Source: Amorphochlora amoebiformis (lineage: Eukaryota > Cercozoa > Chlorarachniophyceae). From it: a stretch of 64,000 nucleotides of DNA. The DNA lies in contig BAAHQB010000477.1 of NCBI GenBank assembly GCA_054601695.1, forward strand, positions 1 to 64,000. Reading direction: 5' to 3'. The translations under genes were made by a program, and so were the position numbers. This document shows positions 1-59,898 of the stretch, in pieces. The notes under the pieces are model-generated. The model searched no databases, was not told where the DNA came from, and saw only the letters and a program-made list of their open reading frames with translations. Position 1 is the stretch's first letter; each line of letters starts with the position of its first letter.

Positions 1-105
1 TCTGAGGGATTTTTATATGTATATATATATGTACATATTATATATATATATATATATATATATACATTATATATATATGGATGCTTGTGTATGTATATAT
101 TTGTG

Positions 106-176
<71 letters not shown>

Positions 177-180
177 ATAG

Positions 181-1709
<1,529 letters not shown>

Positions 1710-1740
1710 AAATACATAAAATATAATGTAACTCTACATA

Positions 1741-2235
1741 CAAATCTCGAATCTCTCGAATCTCTCGAATCTCGAATCTTCTAAATCTAAGCTATATCGT
1801 AATATGAGTGAATCTCGAATCTCTCATCTCGAATCTCGAATCTTTTTCTAAAACAAATGTAGAAATATATAGAGATATCTAGCATAATAGTGCATACGCA
1901 TCTCGAATCTCGAATCTCGAATCTCGATTTTGAAGTATCGAATTTTTACTCAAATCTCAGAATCTCGAATCTCGAATCTCGAATCTCGAATCTACTCTAA
2001 ACGAATGTAATAATACATAGATATCAAGCATAGTGGTGCATACGCATCTCGAATCTCGAATCCCGAATCTCGAATCTCGAATCTCGATTTTGAAATTATC
2101 GAATTTTAACTCCAATAATCTCAAAATCTCGAATCTCGATTTTGAAATTATCGAATTTTAACTCCAATAATCTCAAAATCTCGAATCTCGAATCTCGAAT
2201 CTCGAATCTCGAATCTCAAAACTCGAATCCATCAC
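1741..2235. repeat. TCTCGAA heptamer satellite in higher-order units
   Basis: Dozens of AATCTCG/TCTCGAA heptamers are grouped into larger units that also repeat. The segment with ACATAGATATCAAGCATAGT then GGTGCATACGC occurs near 1985-2045 and, diverged, near 1855-1905. A TTTTGAAATTATCGAATTTT block recurs at 2085-2175. No coding potential is visible. Confidence 0.8.
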
Positions 2236-2259
2236 TTTCTTCTTCCTGTATTTATGAAT

Positions 2260-2333
<74 letters not shown>

Positions 2334-2374
2334 AAATATTCAGAAAAAGAGCCCAATCTCAACGTAACCTCGAC

Positions 2375-3331
2375 CTCGAAGTATACCTAACCCTAACCCA
2401 ACCCAAACCCTAACCCTAACCCTAACCCTAACCCTAACCCCAACTCTTGACCTGACCCTAACCCATTCTAACCTAACTATAACCCTAACCCTAACCCTAA
2501 CCCTAACCCTAACCCTAACCCTAGCCCATCCTAATTCTAACCCTTCCCTGACTTCAATCCTAACCCTAACCCTAACGATAACCCTAACCCTAACCCTAAC
2601 CCTAACCCTAACCCTAGCTCTGACCTAACCCTAATCCATTCTCACCTAACTAACCCTAACCCTAACCCTAACCTAACCCTAACCTAAATCTAACTCTGAC
2701 CCTAACCCATCCCAAACTCGATTCTAACCCTAACCTAACCCTAGCCTTAACCCGACCCCAACTCATCCTAACCTTACCCTAACCCTAACCCTAACGCTAA
2801 CCCTTACCCTAACCCTAACCCTAACGCTAACCCTAACCCTAACCCTAACGGCAACCCTAACCCTAACCCTAACCCTAACCTGACCTAACCCATCCTAATC
2901 TAGCCCTAACCCTAACCTTAACTCTAATCCTAACCCTAACCTTAACCCTAACCCTAACCTAACTTCCCACCTAACCCTAACCATAACCCTAACCCTAACC
3001 CTAACCCTAACCCTAACCCTAACCTAGCTTCCCACCTAACCCTAACCATAACCCTAACCCTAACCCTAACCCTAACCCTAACCCTAACCCTAACCCTAAC
3101 GGCAACCCTAACCCTAACCCTAACCCTAACTCTAACGCGACCTTACCATCCTAACCTTACCCTAACCCTAATTTTTACTCTAACCGTAACCCTAACCTTA
3201 ACCCTAACCCTAACCTTAACCCTAACCCTAGCCTTAACCCTAACCCTAACCTTAACCCTAACCCTAACCTAACTTCCCTGAACTCTAACCTAACCCTAAC
3301 CCTAACCCTAACCCTAACCCTAACCCCATAG
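2375..3331. repeat. Interstitial telomere-type CCCTAA block (about 950 bp)
   Basis: Mostly CCCTAA hexamers with point variants (CCTTAA, CCATAA, CGGCAA) and interruptions such as TTCCCACCTAACC, which itself recurs. It is internal and degenerate, so it is not a chromosome end here. It ends at CCCCATAG, which serves as the acceptor of the exon starting at 3332. Confidence 0.9.
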
Positions 3332-10421
<7,090 letters not shown>

Positions 10422-11000
10422 AACCGGTACAGTGGGATCGTTAGTTTTAAATACTGGCTAGTAGAATACTTATATATCATAGTATATCTAGATATATATA
10501 TATATAAATACATATATATCTAGATATATATCTAGATATATCAGATGTAATACTATGATATCTTTAGTATCGCAGCAGTGCTGGTGTCGGCGCTATATAT
10601 ACGCGTGTTCGATAGTACTAAGCAAAAGCACATATTGGATGGTTATACCTAGCGTATGTTTTTGGGCAGTCTAATACTACGTACTAACACGATCTAAATG
10701 ATAATCAGCAAGTAATCTAGGTAATTTTGAATTCTATCAGCAAGTAATCTAGGTAATTTTGAATTCTAAAGACTTTGGTCTCAGACTTATTAACAATTTC
10801 GCTGTAGCCGTCTGGCAGGAGAAAACTAGAAAAAAAAGGCGGTTTTTCTGCTAGATCTAGCCTAATAGTTGTTCAGAGTGACAATTATTGTTATTGTTAG
10901 AGAGATCGTCTGGATCATGTGAGCCTTGTCTTCTTGGTAACTTTCGGAGGCTTCTTTGTCGCTTTCTTGTTCTGATCTCCGGAGTTTTCACTAGAATATT
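10422..11000. other. Unique non-TA stretch, no gene recognised
   Basis: Follows the putative TAA at 10421, so it may be 3' untranslated and intergenic sequence. It contains a 32-bp direct duplication at about 10707-10768 (unit with CAGCAAGTAATCTAGG) and palindromic TATATCTAGATATA words at 10490-10540. No long open frame or convincing splice pair was found. Confidence 0.5.
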
Positions 11001-15150
<4,150 letters not shown>

Positions 15151-15158
15151 CCTTGCAG

Positions 15159-15204
15159 TTTTGCACGAACATCGCTCGATATTGATTTGGGTAGAAAGAA
15201 TGTC

Positions 15205-15260
<56 letters not shown>

Positions 15261-15347
15261 AATATATTCACACTTATACGCAAAAAACGCATATGCATTG
15301 CAGTGCGGGTGCGGCAAGCGATGTCAGGAGAAACAGATGAGAAGTAA
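15159..15347 (+). CDS. Possible last two exons of an unrecognised gene
   Basis: Acceptor CCTTGCAG precedes 15159-15205 (donor TGTCT|GTACAT, ends phase 1). Acceptor ATTGCAG precedes 15304-15347. The join is open: [15 protein letters not shown], Leu across the junction, [13 protein letters not shown], stop TAA 15345-15347. The 5' exons were not found with confidence; 13174-13210 may be one. The family is unknown. The last 45 bp around the stop are duplicated just downstream (to about 15432). Confidence 0.4.
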
Positions 15348-15435
15348 TAATAATTATTCGGGTAACTTGTCACATAAACACATAACAGATGAGAAGTAAT
15401 AATAATTATTCGGGTAACTTGTCACATAAACACAC
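15335..15435. repeat. 48-bp direct duplication spanning a putative stop
   Basis: The segment ACAGATGAGAAGTAATAATA through ACATAAACAC occurs twice back to back, at 15333-15380 and 15384-15432. Confidence 0.85.
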
Positions 15436-15516
15436 ACACATATATATATATATATGTATATATAATATTATATACGTATGTATACACTGTATATATGTAT
15501 TATATATATATATATA

Positions 15517-15558
<42 letters not shown>

Positions 15559-15580
15559 TTATATTATATACGTATGTATA

Positions 15581-15645
<65 letters not shown>

Positions 15646-15692
15646 CATTACAATATATGTCAACACATCTATAGTATAGATACAATAAATAT

Positions 15693-15744
<52 letters not shown>

Positions 15745-15779
15745 TGCATAATATATAGCAAAAAAATACTCGCACACAG

Positions 15780-16375
15780 ATTCTCTCTATTCTCTCTCCA
15801 ACTCTCTTTCTCTCTCTCCTCTCTATCTCTTTTTCTCTCTATCTCTTTCTCTCTCTTTCTTTGTCTCACTCTCTCTAATCTCGCTTTCTAGTAAAAAATC
15901 TCCTCTCCTCTCTCCCTTTTCTCTTTCTCTCTTTTCTATCTCTCTCTTTCCTCTCTCTCTCTTTTTTATCTCTCTCTTTCTTCTCTCTCTCTTTCCTCTC
16001 TCTCTCTTTCCTCTCTCTCTCTTTTCTCTCTCCCTTTTATTCTCTCTCTCACTCTTCTTTCTCTCTCCCCCCCCCCCCCCCCCCTTCTCTCTCTCTCTTC
16101 TCCCACACCTCTCTTTTCTGTCTCTCTCTGCCCAAATCTCTCTCTTTCTTCCTCTCTTGTACATCCCACTCTCTTTCTCTCCCTCTCTGCTTTCTCTCCT
16201 TCTCTCTTTTCTCGCCCTCTCTCTCTCTCTCTCTTCAAACTCTCTCCTCTCTCTCTCTTCTCTCTCTCTCTCTCTCTCCCCATCCAAATTTCTCTCCCAT
16301 CTCTTTCTTCTCTCTCTCCCTCTCTCCAAACACAACTCTCCCTCTCTCTCTTCTCCATCTCTCTCACCGCTGACA
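15780..16375. repeat. Pyrimidine-rich (CT)n tract with C18 run
   Basis: About 600 bp of CTCTCT/TTTCTC on the + strand including a C-homopolymer near 16068-16084. The poly Arg-Glu frames on the minus strand are artefacts. It ends just before the acceptor-like ACAG at 16385. Confidence 0.9.
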
Positions 16376-16385
16376 ATCGAAACAG

Positions 16386-16451
16386 AGCACGGTGAAGCAA
16401 GCCGGACAGTTTAAAACGGCATCTGAATTCCTACGGGTGTGTGACAAGTAG
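16386..16451 (+). CDS. Possible terminal exon, unrecognised
   Basis: After a long pyrimidine tract and ACAG, the frame encodes STVKQAGQFKTASEFLRVCD then Lys and stop TAG (16449-16451). A short TTAGGG run follows at 16498-16518. Composition looks coding, but no upstream exon was identified. Confidence 0.3.
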   Translation, partial: STVKQAGQFKTASEFLRVCDK

Positions 16452-16560
16452 CGATCGAACACCCACTGCGAGTCCTTGTCATCCTGGAAAGGGGTTTAGG
16501 TTAGGGTTAGATTTGGGGTTGTAATATGTATAAATATATAGATGTATATGTGTATATGTA

Positions 16561-16596
<36 letters not shown>

Positions 16597-16675
16597 CATA
16601 TATATATTTATATATATGTATATATATATACACACACACACATATATATATATATATATGTGTGTGTGCATATAA

Positions 16676-16716
<41 letters not shown>

Positions 16717-16834
16717 GTTTGTGTAGATATTTATGTATTTACATACATATACGTAGTATAAATTACCAACTCTTCGTCGTAGAGCGGATCTGGCTTATCC
16801 CCATACTTTAATTCATCTCCCTATTTATTACATG

Positions 16835-16916
<82 letters not shown>

Positions 16917-16966
16917 TATATATATATATATATACATATATTATATACATACATCTATACTCAAAA

Positions 16967-17019
<53 letters not shown>

Positions 17020-17100
17020 GTTACACATATATATTTTTTTATACATATTATATACATATATGTTTATATAATATATATATATATATAATATTTACATATT

Positions 17101-17138
<38 letters not shown>

Positions 17139-17177
17139 TGTCTTAATGTATCCAAATACATATGCACATAAATATAC

Positions 17178-17227
<50 letters not shown>

Positions 17228-17229
17228 AT

Positions 17230-17309
<80 letters not shown>

Positions 17310-17430
17310 TATATTCTTGAACATAAATTATACATTTATATGTACAAAAATACTATACACGTATATATGTATTTGCAATACAAGAATAAATCCAAACGTA
17401 ACTCTACACACTGTACACATATATATCGTT
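16452..17430. repeat. (TA)n-rich spacer, nothing coding seen
   Basis: A degenerate TTAGGG run (16498-16518) is followed by (TA)n, (TG)n and (CA)n up to about 17430. A non-TA patch at 16755-16830 shows no splice pair. Confidence 0.6.
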
Positions 17431-18291
17431 GGTCCAAAAATATAGAAATCAAGGGTTAACAAGCATACCGAATCCTCTCCCCTCTGGTCCTTCATATCCC
17501 CTGCACCTCTCTTGCCCCTGAGCATATAGAACTGCATTAAGAACAGGTTACACGTAAAATTCCCAAAGATTACGCAGGATCATAGTTTGAAGATTGTTTC
17601 ATGTTCGATCCAAATGTGTGCAAGGATGGAATCGCATTCTGAGAATACCTTCTCTCCCTTCTCGCTCTTCCCCTTAATGCAGACTGCGCCCCTCTTCCCC
17701 CAGCCCTTTGATTTCGCCCCATACCTCTTCCTTTGTTAGACTTCCTCTCGCTGGAAGAATGACAATGAAGAGACAACAATCGTAATTTTATACCAAAATT
17801 TGCGCTTCTTTGTCATGGTTCTCACACTTGAGAAAAAAGAAAGAGATTTAATTGGAAATTGTTTACGAAAGGAATTGATGTGCCTACCGAGGGACCTCTA
17901 CGATCTGCATCGCGTTCGCATTGCTAGCATCTTGGGATCCCGGATGGGCAAGCTGTCTGGCAGGGCCCGATGCCGTACGCACGTCCGTTTGAACGCGAAT
18001 ACCCTCGATTTCCGCTAAGCTCGGACCCTTTCTCATATCGCTTCTCTGAAGTTATTCGAATTCTTTGAGTTGGAGTCCGTCGCATGGGGCTGGGGCAAAG
18101 AGAATCGGGGAAAGGTAGGACACAACACGACGCTTACCTCGGAATCCATTGGATTTTTGGAGACTCTTCGATATCAGGAGACTTCGTGAGATGCGTCTGC
18201 TGTGTAATCCCCGAAAGACGCGAACGACACGTGTCCATAAAAGGCAGTGGCGCTGTCGCCTTGCGGGAACGTGTATCGTGGGTGCTTCAAG
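17431..18291. promoter_or_regulatory. Unique sequence upstream of HAUS6, probable promoter/5' UTR region
   Basis: 860 bp of balanced composition precede the HAUS6 start codon. It contains one small open frame (17815-18018). No TATA-like or other element can be assigned with confidence. The promoter role is inferred from position only. Confidence 0.35.
17815..18018 (+). CDS. Small ORF of unknown status (67 codons)
   Basis: ATG at 17815, stop TAA 18016-18018. The predicted peptide is basic, containing CLPRDLYDLHRVRIASILG. The segment has normal codon-like composition but I recognise no family. It could be an upstream ORF of HAUS6, an exon of another gene or chance. Confidence 0.25.
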   Translation: MVLTLEKKERDLIGNCLRKELMCLPRDLYDLHRVRIASILGSRMGKLSGRARCRTHVRLNANTLDFR

Positions 18292-22400
<4,109 letters not shown>

Positions 22401-22536
22401 ACATGTCAATAGGGTAGATCGTCGACTTGCTTACATGAGATGGTGACAGCACTAGTCATCATTGGGCGTAGGCTAGTTCTGGTCATTGAATTCATAATGA
22501 GGTGCTAATTGGTTTCAACTGTTAGTTTAGTGATGA

Positions 22537-22568
<32 letters not shown>

Positions 22569-22576
22569 CTATGATA

Positions 22577-22613
<37 letters not shown>

Positions 22614-22636
22614 TTACTAGTATGATACATAAATAC

Positions 22637-22687
<51 letters not shown>

Positions 22688-22706
22688 TATATATGTATAT
22701 ATATCT

Positions 22707-22740
<34 letters not shown>

Positions 22741-22743
22741 TAG

Positions 22744-22826
<83 letters not shown>

Positions 22827-23849
22827 ATGTGTATATTCTAGATATTATATCTAGTATATATACACACAGACACATATATACACATACACATATACTAGAT
22901 ATATATCTAGATATATGTCTAGTATGTATGTATGTATATATACTGACATATATATATGTATATATATATCTAGATATATATACTCTAGATACTAGATATA
23001 TATAAATTAAGTTACCAGGCCAACCCCAGCAATTATTACTACCCCAAAATATCATGCATAGGCTAGCTTAGATAGTATTAACATTCAATGATACGGCATG
23101 TATACAGCCCCGAGAGCATGACTAGATGAGTTCGGTAATATATTAGCTATATGATAGCCTATATCTGTATATCTAGTATATTAATCATGATATTTTCTAG
23201 ATTTTTCTCATCATCAAGGCAGATTCTACTACTTCTACCTGAATTGGAACCTATCTTAGATTATAAGCCCCAACCTATCATCCACATGGCCCGTACCTAG
23301 CGTACGCCCAGGGGCTAGTATTTATAATGTCGGGCGTCAGCCTCCAAATCCTTAGGTACACGTGTACACCGGGTCGCTTGCAGCCAGCTAGTGGTTCTGC
23401 TGGAGCTACATGAGTGTGCAGTTTTTGTCTTCGTTGTCCATGGTGAGGGTCTCTATGGAAGTAACCCTGTCGTCTCTAATTTTCGGAGATTTTTGAACAG
23501 CTGATTCGGGTTTTCTGGTAGCGATATATTAGTATGTAAGTATATGTTATGTATGTATATGTATGTATGTATATATATATATTGATTTATACATGAATAA
23601 TAGGAATGTATCTATAGACATATAGCAGGGACACTAATAATACTAATAATCGCACTATATATATAATTATACATTTAATATACACACACACATATATATA
23701 TATATATATAAATATATATATGCATTAACACTATATACATAATTTATATGTAATTAATATAATAATACATAGAAATATATCTATAAAATTAACGTACATA
23801 TATATACATAGTGCACATGCATATATATATATATATATATGTATATATT

Positions 23850-23913
<64 letters not shown>

Positions 23914-23944
23914 ATCATACACTATACACAATGTGTACGACTGG

Positions 23945-23992
<48 letters not shown>

Positions 23993-24009
23993 TATGTATG
24001 TATATATTA

Positions 24010-24082
<73 letters not shown>

Positions 24083-24089
24083 TATATAA

Positions 24090-24135
<46 letters not shown>

Positions 24136-24207
24136 TTATGTATATATAATATATACAAATATTTATTTGTATATATATATATATATATAATAATAATAAT
24201 ATATATA
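22401..24207. other. Convergent intergenic region between HAUS6 and the minus-strand gene
   Basis: Ordinary sequence at 22401-22540 (HAUS6 3' UTR by position), then (TA)n and TATATCTAGATATA palindromes at 22541-23010, unique sequence at 23011-23560, and (TA)n to 24207. No coding exon was recognised in the unique part. Confidence 0.5.
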
Positions 24208-24336
24208 TTACTTCTTTTTCTTTTTCTTTTTTTTTTTCTTCTTCTTAGGCCTCTGCCCCCCGTTAGACTTGGCGTCGGCTGCAAAAATACATACCCACTT
24301 TAATTAATGTATTAAATATACATATTATCTATAACG

Positions 24337-24368
<32 letters not shown>

Positions 24369-24492
24369 GATATATATTATATATATATATATATATGTAT
24401 ATTTTTGCACATGTATACATGTATATACGTACACATAAATGTAAGAATATAATATATATATATATAAAAATATATATATATATATATATATA

Positions 24493-24552
<60 letters not shown>

Positions 24553-24711
24553 TGTGTGTTTATAGTTCATATGTATACATATTATATTTAATTCTATTAT
24601 CTTGAGTTTCAAATAAAAAAAATTCTCAATTTGCGAATTAATATGAATAATATGTGTATACATCACACACATGTAATATATACATATATATATATATATG
24701 TGTGTATGTAA

Positions 24712-24781
<70 letters not shown>

Positions 24782-25009
24782 AAAAAAATTCTCAATTTAC
24801 AAATTAACATGAATAAATACACATGTTATAATTATATATATATATTTACACACACATATATATATATAAATATATATGTAATATATATATATATATATGT
24901 TACATATATGAACATGCACAAATAAATCTATACCGTCCAGAGAAGGTGCAGAGGCATCTGTCTCACCTGGGTCCCCGAACAGTTCCGATGTGGATCTAGG
25001 CACCCTAGA

Positions 25010-25053
<44 letters not shown>

Positions 25054-25071
25054 TAAATAGAATATATTGTA

Positions 25072-25133
<62 letters not shown>

Positions 25134-25210
25134 GTGTTATATATATACACACACACATACACACATATACATATTATATATATATACATATATATGTATA
25201 TATATATATT

Positions 25211-25264
<54 letters not shown>

Positions 25265-25380
25265 TATATATATATATATATATACACACACATGTATGCA
25301 CATGTACGCGTACACATGCACGTGTACACATATCTAAGCATTTAAATATACATTTATAATATTACTAAATATATATATAC

Positions 25381-25453
<73 letters not shown>

Positions 25454-25515
25454 TGTATTTATACACACACACTCTCACGCACACCACACACACACATATA
25501 TATATATATATTACA

Positions 25516-25582
<67 letters not shown>

Positions 25583-26222
25583 TATGTACAACTCAGACCA
25601 CGCACACTATTCAACAGCAAGATAACACAACATTCCGTACGAAGGATCGGGCGAAGAAGGAAAGGTTCCCAGCCCAGGAGGAGCAGGCATATTCCCTGGC
25701 CCAGGAGGTAGCGGGACGTTCATGCCCGGCGTCGAGGGAACAGGGTCAGCGCTCGGAGGAGGCGGCAAAGCGTTGAATCTCGCTTTGCTATCCCGCTTTT
25801 TCTTCTTGGTTTTCGACTTCCGGGGAACAGGTGCTGCTGTATTATTTCTTCTCTTCACGTGAAAAGCGTATTGATTGAATGAGATAAATATTAGGGGGAG
25901 CGTAGGAAAGAAGATTAAACCTGGAGGCACGATAGTAGAAGCAAGAAGACTTTTAGCATGCTTGAACCTTGACTTGGAATCTGTCGCTCTCGAACCTGAG
26001 GTCGTAAGTGAGAAGCATTGTGTTCGAGCAATATACAATACCTGCGCTGCTAGCTCCTGCTGCGACGATATTTCCAGCCCCACGAACCCTGAGAAAATCG
26101 GAATCGGCATCGGCATCAAAGAGCAGAGAGGATTTGAGGCCCGTGTTGTTGTGCTCTTACGCGGATTTATCCTTGGTTTTCGATTTTGAAAGCTTGCCTT
26201 TCTTGAACCCCTGATTATACAT
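24208..26222 (-). CDS. Lys/Pro-rich protein with poly-Lys C-terminus, unrecognised
   Basis: Six exons on the minus strand join with perfect phases: 26222-26161 (ATG at 26222), 26088-26042, 25995-25921, 25836-25632, 25004-24967 and 24278-24208 (TAA), giving 165 codons. The N-terminus is basic ([20 protein letters not shown]), followed by Ala/Gly-rich and Ser/Lys-rich parts, then [17 protein letters not shown] proline-rich stretch follows ([28 protein letters not shown]), and the tail is about 12 consecutive Lys before the stop. This looks disordered and nuclear, perhaps RNA- or actin-related, but no family is recognised. Exon 5 has a second possible donor at 24934 (CGACG|GTATAG) adding 11 residues without shifting frame. 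Exon 4 has a CAGCAG tandem acceptor. The exon 4 donor (AT|GTTGTG) is the weakest link. It is divergent from HIRA. Confidence 0.65.
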
Positions 26223-26520
26223 GAATGTAGATCCATCAGATAAAATTATTTGCCCTTTTGAGGGCTGTTGACGAACCCTTATAGAGGCAAGCAGGGAGTT
26301 CCGGTCTGCCATGGGCAACGATTCGCCGTTTGGTAGGCAATGTTCCCAGGAGAACGTTCTGGTATCCCTTGAAAGATATCCATATATTAGTGTCTGATTA
26401 TCAAGATATCCTTAATAGAGATATCCGAGTATGAAGGATTCTAATGGATTTTCCAGGAGATGAAGCAATCCCCGGGATTCTCGTTCAAATCCCTGTGAAC
26501 ACCGGTAGAATCCCCGGCAC
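26223..26520. promoter_or_regulatory. Shared 298-bp divergent promoter region
   Basis: The spacer lies between the start codon of the minus-strand Lys/Pro-rich gene (26222) and the proposed HIRA ATG (26521). It is free of (TA)n, unlike the rest of the window, and contains GATATCC words at 26368-26430. A bidirectional promoter is inferred from head-to-head geometry; no defined element was seen. Confidence 0.5.
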
Positions 26521-56917
<30,397 letters not shown>

Positions 56918-56920
<3 letters not shown>

Positions 56921-57240
56921 CTCGCACCGCCGAGTTCCTACGGGACATTCTAAGGCCAAATTTGTGCTCCCTACCAGCTAAGGATTTGTGGACTCAGAGA
57001 TTGGATTAGCCGCCAAAATAACACAAAAGAGACAGAAAGCTACTCGAGTATAGATTTGTCCGATTGGCAAGGCTTTCCAGCTGTATGCCGGAGCCCAAAC
57101 ATCGGAACGGAACCCATGCAGTGACTACATGCTATGTCACGGGGTACGGTATATACCGGACGCCCCATGTGTACATGCACCTCTCATGAACGATATTTTG
57201 TTGATAATCAAGGTTACTGTTCATAACTTCATCTGCATGA
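56918..57240 (+). other. HIRA: Possible last HIRA exon and 3' UTR
   Basis: CTTACCAG at 56910-56917 is a good acceptor. In HIRA's phase 0 the first codon is TGA (56918-56920), giving a protein ending in Gln-Gln, close to where other HIRA proteins stop. Read one base differently the segment is open for 29 codons (TRTAEFLRDILRPNLCSLPA and on to TAG), so it might belong to another exon chain. The sequence to 57240 is unique. Confidence 0.4.
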
Positions 57241-57900
57241 TCGAACTCATACCTAGCTAGAAAATACCAGATTATGCTAGTTATGGTATATTTAGTATAA
57301 CTGATAAGACTAGTGCGAAGCTTGTTATCTATAGCTACTAGAGATGGTGTATATCTGTATATACCAGATTATGGTATATAATACTGCGAAGCATATTATC
57401 TATAGCTACTAGAGACTGAGAGATAGTACTACTGTCTGGAGATACTAGAGATATACCAGATTATGGTATATTTAGTATATCTAGATATTTCTTAGTATAA
57501 GCTGATAAGTAGATAAGTCTGTGGTAATATACTAAGACTAGAAGACTCGTGACAAGGGTAAAGGATCCTGAGTCCTGACTCAGATTCCTGAGGGTTTTGA
57601 ATCTTTTGATAAGGATTAGGGATAGGTTTAGGGAATAGGGATGTCACGGTACTGTATATATCTAGATATGTGTATGTGTATCTAGGTGTATATATATGTA
57701 TGCATACTAGTATATATATCATGGTATACTAGTACTATGATATACACATATTCTATTATTGTACTATATATATGTGTGTATATACATGTATATTATAATA
57801 TATCGTATATTATATATAATATGATACATGTATATATATGTATGTGACATATACAATATTATACAATATATATATCTAGTATATATGTATTATATATATA

Positions 57901-57994
<94 letters not shown>

Positions 57995-58090
57995 CATATA
58001 TGTATAATATTCTCTATATAAAATATATATTTACCCCTCTTTTTTTTATATGTAAATATGCAAAATATACATATATATATATATATATAT

Positions 58091-58150
<60 letters not shown>

Positions 58151-58247
58151 TATGTGATATGTGTGTATGTGTACATGTGTGTATATAATTTACATGCATA
58201 CACATTACAATATTCACATATTTACACGCATATTATGAAATATTCAG
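57241..58247. other. Spacer with TACCAGATTATGGTATAT repeats and (TA)n
   Basis: 57265-57495 contains several near-palindromic ATACCAGATTATGGTATA words and a duplicated TATCTATAGCTACTAGAGA. 57640-58230 is mostly (TA)n. Nothing coding recognised. Confidence 0.5.
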
Positions 58248-58372
58248 CCCCAAGTAGAGGCGATCCAGCATCAATTCGACCACATTATGCTCTTTTCACC
58301 GAACGAACATCTCCGGTGGGAGCCCATTCGCCCGGGTTGGAATCATTAGAGGGTTTAAAGATATTGAGGTAG
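58248..58372 (+). CDS. Possible terminal exon or small ORF upstream of the catalase-like gene
   Basis: After ATATTCAG, frame 1 (58248-58349) is open as PQVEAIQHQFDHIMLFSPNE and on to a TAG, resembling a last exon. A second frame from ATG 58235 is open for 45 codons to 58372. Only one can be real. No upstream exon was found. Confidence 0.3.
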
Positions 58373-58464
58373 ACCTCTAATAGTATTACCAAAATAAGTT
58401 ATGAAACGTCCTCTTTTTCGGTTTCGTTTACCAATTGGCGACTCAAAAGCCAAGAGGAATATCT

Positions 58465-59393
58465 ATGCGAGTCTGGTCGGGGCTTCTTGTTTTGGCCGCC
58501 GGGGCGCTGGCGTCATGCCCGTTTGGGGGATTTCGGGACGGACCTATGCCGTCTGACCATGTAAAAGTTGGTGCCGAGGGTCATCCCAAGATGATTGATT
58601 CCAGGGAGGTCCTGTGCCCCCACAACTTCAGTGAGACCCCTGACCGCGATACAACAACCGTTAATGGCTGTGAGTGTGAGACGCCTTGCCATGCAACGGT
58701 GGATTTCGGCTTGTCGAAATGGTATTGCTATGACTTGCGATGTGTATGTGTATGTGTATGTGTGTGTGCGTGTGTGTGCAAAACAATATACGATAATTTT
58801 CGTGACATTTCTCAGCGACTGGTGCTACACCAAGCACTCTTGCGGCCACTTTTCGATCACCCGGAATAGGCACTACGACTACTGCGTCTACAAAGAAAAT
58901 CCGCGTTTTGAGGCCCTTTCTTGGCAGGATAAATCTACAGACCTGTGGGCTAAGATCACAGCCGACTCATCTCTTGGCTCCTATCCGCCAGTCGCGGCTG
59001 TGACCCTCGAATCCATCCAAACTACATTTGATGACCACTGGGACTACCTTCCCGCCGGCAGGAAGAAATACATCCATTCTGTGGGCGCGGTGTGCAAGAT
59101 TCGCCTCGACATTAGTGAAAAGAGCCCCTACACTGGACTCCTGAGTCCAGGCAGCGTGCACGGTTTCATTCGCATGGGGCCGGCCGTCAAACTTGACGAG
59201 AATGGACTTAATCCTGGTATCGGTTACAAATTTTTCCGCACAGGCGTTCGCTCGGGCAATTTTGTGTCGCTGCACAAGCTTGACGTGGGCTTCACTTGGG
59301 ACTTCTTTTCCGTCTCGCAATCCAACCACATCGCAACTCCAACGGGCGCCATAGCTATTCTTGGCGAGAAGTTTGCTCAGGTCTTTTAGTTTA

Positions 59394-59424
<31 letters not shown>

Positions 59425-59467
59425 ATATGTATATGTATGTAAATGTATACATGTACACACGCATAAG

Positions 59468-59520
<53 letters not shown>

Positions 59521-59816
59521 CATATGTGTATACATGAATATCATATCTCACAATATGTTGTCTCTTCATAGGCCTCCGGCTGCGTCAACATGGTGGGTCT
59601 ATCGGACTTATGTATGTATGATCAAGAGGGAAATAAGGCGACGGAACTTAACTTCCCCTACCAGATCAACCTTGACCCCTTGGTCAACTTTCCAGATACG
59701 CAGGACGACTTGGTATACATATGAAGATTTTGTGTATACATATGAAGATTTGTGTATGTGTGTATGGGTATGGATTATGAATATGTTTTTATATTATACG
59801 TAAAAAATATTTCTAC

Positions 59817-59898
<82 letters not shown>

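Noticed and set aside
2375-3331. A true chromosome end
   Set aside because: Array is degenerate, internal, and flanked by coding exons on both sides.
58722-58815. Cys-Val repeat extension of catalase-like exon 1 through (TG)n
   Set aside because: Donor at 58722 restores frame and the CDWCYT motif; the (TG)n reading runs out of frame with exon 2.
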